Shown piece after piece: positions 60,168 to 64,000 of a stretch of 64,000 nucleotides of DNA. Source of the stretch: Blastomonas sp. AAP53 (GTDB lineage: Bacteria; Pseudomonadota; Alphaproteobacteria; Sphingomonadales; Sphingomonadaceae); contig NZ_ANFZ01000014.1 in the NCBI RefSeq assembly GCF_000331245.1, positions 124,001 to 188,000 on the forward strand, written 5' to 3'. The notes beneath the pieces were generated by a model, which saw nothing but the letters and a program-made list of their open reading frames with translations, did no database searches and was not told where the DNA came from. A program made the translations under genes and the position numbers. Every line of letters starts with the position of its first letter. Positions within the stretch are counted from its first letter, which is position 1.

Positions 60168-62440
60168 CAGCGACGCACCCCCACCTTGGCCATCAGGGCC
60201 TGGAGCGCATAAAAGGAATGCTGATAGGCCAGCACCGATTCTGCGCCCTCATTCAGATTGGGTCCGCGCGGGTTGATGCCGTCCATGCTCGTGCCCGTCA
60301 GCGGATCGCCGATGATCACGCTGCGGTCATTGTGCCCGTCGAACCAATCATACGCGCGGCGCGCGTGGATCAGCCAATGGGGGTCGCGGGTGACATCCCA
60401 GGCTGCGGCCACCGCATCGATCGTCGCCCAGATTTCCACCGGCTGCTGGTCGAAGACCTTGGGCCGGGCATAGCTCTGGCCAAAGCTGTTGGAGCCTACC
60501 GGGCGGAAATGGCCCTGCGGCGCGGTCTGCACGCCCATCATCCATTCCAGGGTTTCCAGGCCACAGGCGATCATCGCGTCGTTGCCCAGATGGACGCCGG
60601 CGCGCAGCATGGCTTCGGACAGGCGGCAATTGTCATACGCCAGCACATCTTCAAACCAGTTCCACCCCGGCCGGGCGACCGCTGCATGCAGCGCCTGCAG
60701 ACGCTCGGCTCCCTGCTGCACGATGGCATCGGCCAGCACATGCTTGGGCTGTGCCTGGGCAAGGCTGGCTGCACCCAGCATCGCAAAGGCGATCGCGCGC
60801 GGCGACTGAAATCCCAGCGCCGATTCAGCGGTATTGGCAAACAGTTCGCATGCCCAGCGGCGCATTCCTGCATCGCGTGCGTGGCGGGCCGTGATGCCGA
60901 TGGCCCACAGGGTACGACCGCAGCTGTCCTCTGACCCGACCGCCTCCAGCCAGTTGCGTTCAAACCCCATGAAGTTGCGGAACTCGCGCCTGTCAGGATT
61001 CCACGCATGCTGGACGAACGATGCGAACACCGTGGTCAGATGCCCGCATTCGCGCAACACCGCGCCATCCAGCCGGTGCATCAGCATCAGCGCGCGCGCA
61101 TTGTCATCGACGCAATAGCCGTGCCGCCGGTCGGGAATGCCGTGGATGCTGTGCTGTAGAATCCCGGTGCTGTCGCACATCCGCATCAGCCCCCGGATGC
61201 CGATCCGCTCCGGCGCGCTATCCTTGGCCGCAACGACACGGGTCGCCTCGATCAGGTCCAGTGTCTGCCGGGCAAAACGCGGCCAGATCATGTCCCGCCC
61301 ACGGCCGTAGGCTTGCTGCTGCAGACCGTGGAGACACTCAGGATCTGCCAGCAGCTGGCTGATTTCGCTGGCCATCGCGTCGCTGTCACCAAAGGGAACC
61401 AGACGGCCATGGCCATCCGCCAGCAGCTCGGCAGCATGGGCATAAGGGGTCGACACGATCGCCTTGCCCAGCGCCATGGCATAGGACAGCGTTCCCGACG
61501 TCGATTGCTGCGCACCGATATAGGGCGTGACGAACACATCCGCTGCCTCGATCAGGTCGAGCAGCTCAGGCGTATCCAGAAACGCGTCGATCCAGTGGAT
61601 ATGGCCCTCGACGCCATGCGCGCGAGCGAGCGCCTGCAGGCTTTCGCGATAGGCCTCGCCTTCATGCGCGACCAGATTGGGATGGGTCGCCCCGGCAATG
61701 CAATACAGCGCATCGGGATTGCGCGACACGATCTGCGGCAGCGCCTGGATCATGACCTCTATGCCCTTGCCCTGCGACAAAAGGCCGAACGTGAGGATCA
61801 CCTTCTTGCCCGAGAAGCCGAAGCGGTCCTTGAACTGGGCAGACCGGCCGAACGGGCGATCGGGTACGCCGTGGCCGATCAGGGCGATCTGCGCCTCGTC
61901 TGCGCCATAGGCTTCCATCAGCAGCGAGCGCGACAAATCGGACATCACGACCAGCTTGCTGGCCCGCGCAATCAGCCTGTTCATCACCCGCAGCTGATCC
62001 GGATCGGGCTGGGCCAGAACCGTATGCAGCGTGATGATGACGGGCGCGCCCGCATTATCGAGCAGGTCGAGGATCATGTCACCGGCAGGACCGCCGAAAA
62101 GGCCAAATTCATGCTGCAGCCAGATGACATCGGCCCCGCTCGCCTCGATCTGCTGCGCCGCCGCCAGGAACGCTTCGGGTTCGCTGTCGGATATCGTGCT
62201 GCACACCTGTGCGTCGAACTGATCGGTCGCCCCGGCCGGCGCCATCGCATAGACATCGATCGCCATCTCGGGGGCCAGCATGCGCAATGCGGCATGCATA
62301 TCGGTCGTGAACGTGGCGATACCGCAGCGCCGGGGAAGAAATCCGCCAATCAGCGCCAGCCTGCCGCACTGGTCCAGCTCTGGCTGTTCAGAGCTTTCAT
62401 GGCTGTCATCGGCAACGAGCGCGGGGAAAATCTCGTACAT
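60164..62440 (-). CDS. GT4 glycosyltransferase fused to a six-hairpin (alpha/alpha) domain
   Basis: A 758-residue two-part protein. The GT-B part (about 25-400) has LIGGFLPRRCGIATFTTDMH, the acceptor-side WLQHEFGLFGG, the donor-binding LTFGLLSQGKGIEVMI and the E-x7-E-like segment FVTPYIGAQQSTSGTLSYAMALGKAIVSTP. The C-terminal part (about 430-755) is helical with PDRRHGYCVDDNARAL, GSEDSCGRTLWAIG, NWFEDVLAYDNCRLSEAML and FDQQPVEIWATIDA, the look of an (alpha/alpha)6 glycosidase-type barrel. Such fusions commonly sit beside GH130 genes. Sugar specificity is probably mannose (inference). Confidence 0.88.
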   Translation of the reverse strand: MYEIFPALVADDSHESSEQPELDQCGRLALIGGFLPRRCGIATFTTDMHAALRMLAPEMAIDVYAMAPAGATDQFDAQVCSTISDSEPEAFLAAAQQIEASGADVIWLQHEFGLFGGPAGDMILDLLDNAGAPVIITLHTVLAQPDPDQLRVMNRLIARASKLVVMSDLSRSLLMEAYGADEAQIALIGHGVPDRPFGRSAQFKDRFGFSGKKVILTFGLLSQGKGIEVMIQALPQIVSRNPDALYCIAGATHPNLVAHEGEAYRESLQALARAHGVEGHIHWIDAFLDTPELLDLIEAADVFVTPYIGAQQSTSGTLSYAMALGKAIVSTPYAHAAELLADGHGRLVPFGDSDAMASEISQLLADPECLHGLQQQAYGRGRDMIWPRFARQTLDLIEATRVVAAKDSAPERIGIRGLMRMCDSTGILQHSIHGIPDRRHGYCVDDNARALMLMHRLDGAVLRECGHLTTVFASFVQHAWNPDRREFRNFMGFERNWLEAVGSEDSCGRTLWAIGITARHARDAGMRRWACELFANTAESALGFQSPRAIAFAMLGAASLAQAQPKHVLADAIVQQGAERLQALHAAVARPGWNWFEDVLAYDNCRLSEAMLRAGVHLGNDAMIACGLETLEWMMGVQTAPQGHFRPVGSNSFGQSYARPKVFDQQPVEIWATIDAVAAAWDVTRDPHWLIHARRAYDWFDGHNDRSVIIGDPLTGTSMDGINPRGPNLNEGAESVLAYQHSFYALQALMAKVGVRRW

Positions 62441-62626
62441 CTTGGGCGTCCTTCCGGAATGATGCGACAGAACGATCAGGGCAAGTGGTGACGGCGTGGC
62501 ATGACGACGCGGGACAGGACTGCTCCCAAGGCACGGTCATAAGGGTTACACCGCACTGCGGCATTCGTTCCGGTGTTCCGACGATGGGAATTTGGTGCGG
62601 CAGCAGCCCCGCTTGATGGGTGGCTG

Positions 62627-63979
62627 CTAGCCTAGCGGCAGGGCATCCGCCCTGGCTCTGTCGGTCGCCGTCATGCGCAGGCACAGGATGACCAGCGCGC
62701 ACAGCGCGATCGTCGATTCAAACACCGCGAAATAGCCCGATCCGATCAGGCCGAACTTGTGGAGCGCCAGCGGCAGCAGCGGCAGGGCAATGACGCTGGA
62801 GACAATATTCGCGCTCATCGACCATCCGGCATATCCCAGCGCAATCAGGGCGGAACTGAGCTGCGGCGCCGCCAGCATGATCAGGCGCCCTGCGAGCAGC
62901 CAGATTGCCAGCGCTGCAGCACCGGCAAAGGCCTCGCCGCCCAGCAGCACGACGATCTCGCGCGAGAACATCGCGATCAGCACGACAAACGGCAACGCGG
63001 CCAGCATCGATACGCCGATGCTGCCGAACAGCGCCCGGCGCAGCGGGGCCCCTCGCCCGCCGCTGGCAATGAGGTGCGCAAATTCGGTATAGGCCGCCTG
63101 CGCCAGCACCTGCGCCGGCTGCGCGATGATCACCGTGGCGCGCTGGGCGATCGAAAACAGCCCCGCCGCCGTCGGCCCCAGCATCCAGCCCACCGCCAGC
63201 AGCGCGATGCGCGGCGACAGCTCGGCAAAGGTGGTGTCGGCATTGGCGAAGATCATGAACCGGAATAGCCCGGGGTTTTCGGCGCGAATGCCGGGTGCGT
63301 CGGGGCTGTTGGCCTGGAACAGGCGGGCGTCCGGATCGTGCCTTCGCGCCACCCACCAGCCCATGATCCACATCGAGACGGACTCGGCGATCGATGACAC
63401 CAGCCAGACGACGATGAAGCCCGTCAGCCCAAAGCCGAGCGCGGTCACGATGATCGCGCCGATCAGGCGGCACGCAGGCATGACTGCGTGGTGCAGACCC
63501 AGCAGCTTGAACTCCCGCAACAGCTGCAGATAGCCCGCAGGCGTTGTCCGCACCGTCATCAGGATCGCCACGCTATAGGGCACGACATAATGCTGCGCAT
63601 CGCCGGTGATCCCCAGCCGCGGTGCGATCACCGGTGCCAGCACCATGCCCACCGCGACCGCGAGCAGGCCTGCCCCAAGCTCCAGCAGCGCGGTAAAGCG
63701 CATCAGCCGCCAGAGCCGCGCGCGGTCGCCTTCGGCCAGCGCCGGGGCGCCATAGCGAACGATGGCATGCCAGCCGGGGAAGCTGATGATGCCCCCCACC
63801 GCCAGCGCGTAACCGTGCACCAGAATAAGGATGCCGTAGTCGGTAGGGCCCAGCACCCGCGCGGCGATGATCAGATAAGCCAGGCTGAAGATGCCCGCGA
63901 TGGCCTTGCCGCCCAGCAGAAAGCTCAAGTTGGCGTAGATCCGCCCGATCACGCCGCGGGGGCGTGCCTCGCCCGTCAT
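62627..63979 (-). CDS. Polysaccharide/lipid-linked oligosaccharide flippase (MOP superfamily)
   Basis: A 450-residue membrane protein with 12-14 helices. The N-terminal signature FLLGGKAIAGIFSLAYLIIAARVLGPTDYGIL is that of Wzx-type exporters, and late helices include SALIALGYAGWSMSANIVSS. It would move a lipid-linked glycan across the inner membrane. It lies 186 bp upstream of the GT4-GH130 pair on the same strand; its own upstream neighbours lie beyond the window. The 186-bp gap contains no gene I can see. Confidence 0.88.
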   Translation of the reverse strand: MTGEARPRGVIGRIYANLSFLLGGKAIAGIFSLAYLIIAARVLGPTDYGILILVHGYALAVGGIISFPGWHAIVRYGAPALAEGDRARLWRLMRFTALLELGAGLLAVAVGMVLAPVIAPRLGITGDAQHYVVPYSVAILMTVRTTPAGYLQLLREFKLLGLHHAVMPACRLIGAIIVTALGFGLTGFIVVWLVSSIAESVSMWIMGWWVARRHDPDARLFQANSPDAPGIRAENPGLFRFMIFANADTTFAELSPRIALLAVGWMLGPTAAGLFSIAQRATVIIAQPAQVLAQAAYTEFAHLIASGGRGAPLRRALFGSIGVSMLAALPFVVLIAMFSREIVVLLGGEAFAGAAALAIWLLAGRLIMLAAPQLSSALIALGYAGWSMSANIVSSVIALPLLPLALHKFGLIGSGYFAVFESTIALCALVILCLRMTATDRARADALPLG

Positions 63980-64000
63980 GCGTACAGGGCCGTGATGGCA

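Noticed and set aside
1-64000. Transfer RNAs, ribosomal RNA, transposases, CRISPR arrays, phage genes or attachment sites
   Set aside because: I looked for cloverleaf ends with CCA-type context, transposase motifs, terminal inverted repeats and direct-repeat arrays and found none that could be supported.

Overview
The window is GC-rich and densely coded. It carries three large TonB-dependent receptors and a D-mannonate dehydratase that reads as a close relative of the characterised Novosphingobium aromaticivorans enzyme. It also carries an AerR/PpaA-type B12-domain regulator and sugar catabolism built on enolase-superfamily dehydratases. All of this points to an alphaproteobacterium of the Sphingomonadaceae (Novosphingobium, Blastomonas or Sphingopyxis type). 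Every assignment is by reading the sequence; no database search was run.

Layout. 1-170 is the tail of a SulP transporter. 586-4968 is an iron-uptake operon (Fur-like box, TonB receptor, small membrane protein, PepSY protein). 5161-8101 is glutathione-dependent formaldehyde detoxification (frmA-fghA) with a divergent LysR regulator. 8342-21585 is a saccharide/hexuronate utilisation locus: GntR regulator, FucP-type permease, GH3 and GH2 hydrolases, TonB receptor, ExuT-type hexuronate permease, a frameshifted PfkB-family (KDG-type) kinase and ManD. Three related copies of a TTGGTNNNACCAA-type site tie the locus to its GntR protein.

22062-39574 is the most unusual part. Leftward lies a train of seven exported, cysteine-bearing proteins, two of them Sel1/Hcp-like. 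Rightward lie a response regulator, a histidine kinase, a lipoprotein, an exported TPR-CHAT (caspase-like) protein, a Slam-like TPR/beta-barrel protein, a FecR-domain protein with two TbpB-like barrel repeats, and a second exported CHAT protein. A 41-bp box (TAACG-N3-TTTGTCAT-N6-GTCA-N4-TTGT-N4-GGC) occurs three times with invariant internal spacing, 53-62 nt upstream of three start codons (27953, 26850, 33973). This makes the region look like one co-regulated cell-envelope system controlled by its own two-component pair.

39743-45521 holds single genes: an aminotransferase, an AraC regulator, a YegD-like Hsp70, a degenerate TraB/GumN protein and small proteins. 45977-50577 groups a dCache-HAMP-GGDEF-EAL protein, a cupredoxin-like protein, a DUF3034 barrel and a truncated haemoglobin with a possible export signal. 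50617-57697 is a TetR/MFS pair divergent from an operon of TonB receptor, class III aminotransferase, PfkB-family kinase and class II aldolase, which looks like an uncharacterised catabolic route. 57970-58890 is a lone AerR-like regulator. 58875-63979 is a surface-glycan cluster: GH130, GT4 fused to a six-hairpin domain, and a flippase.
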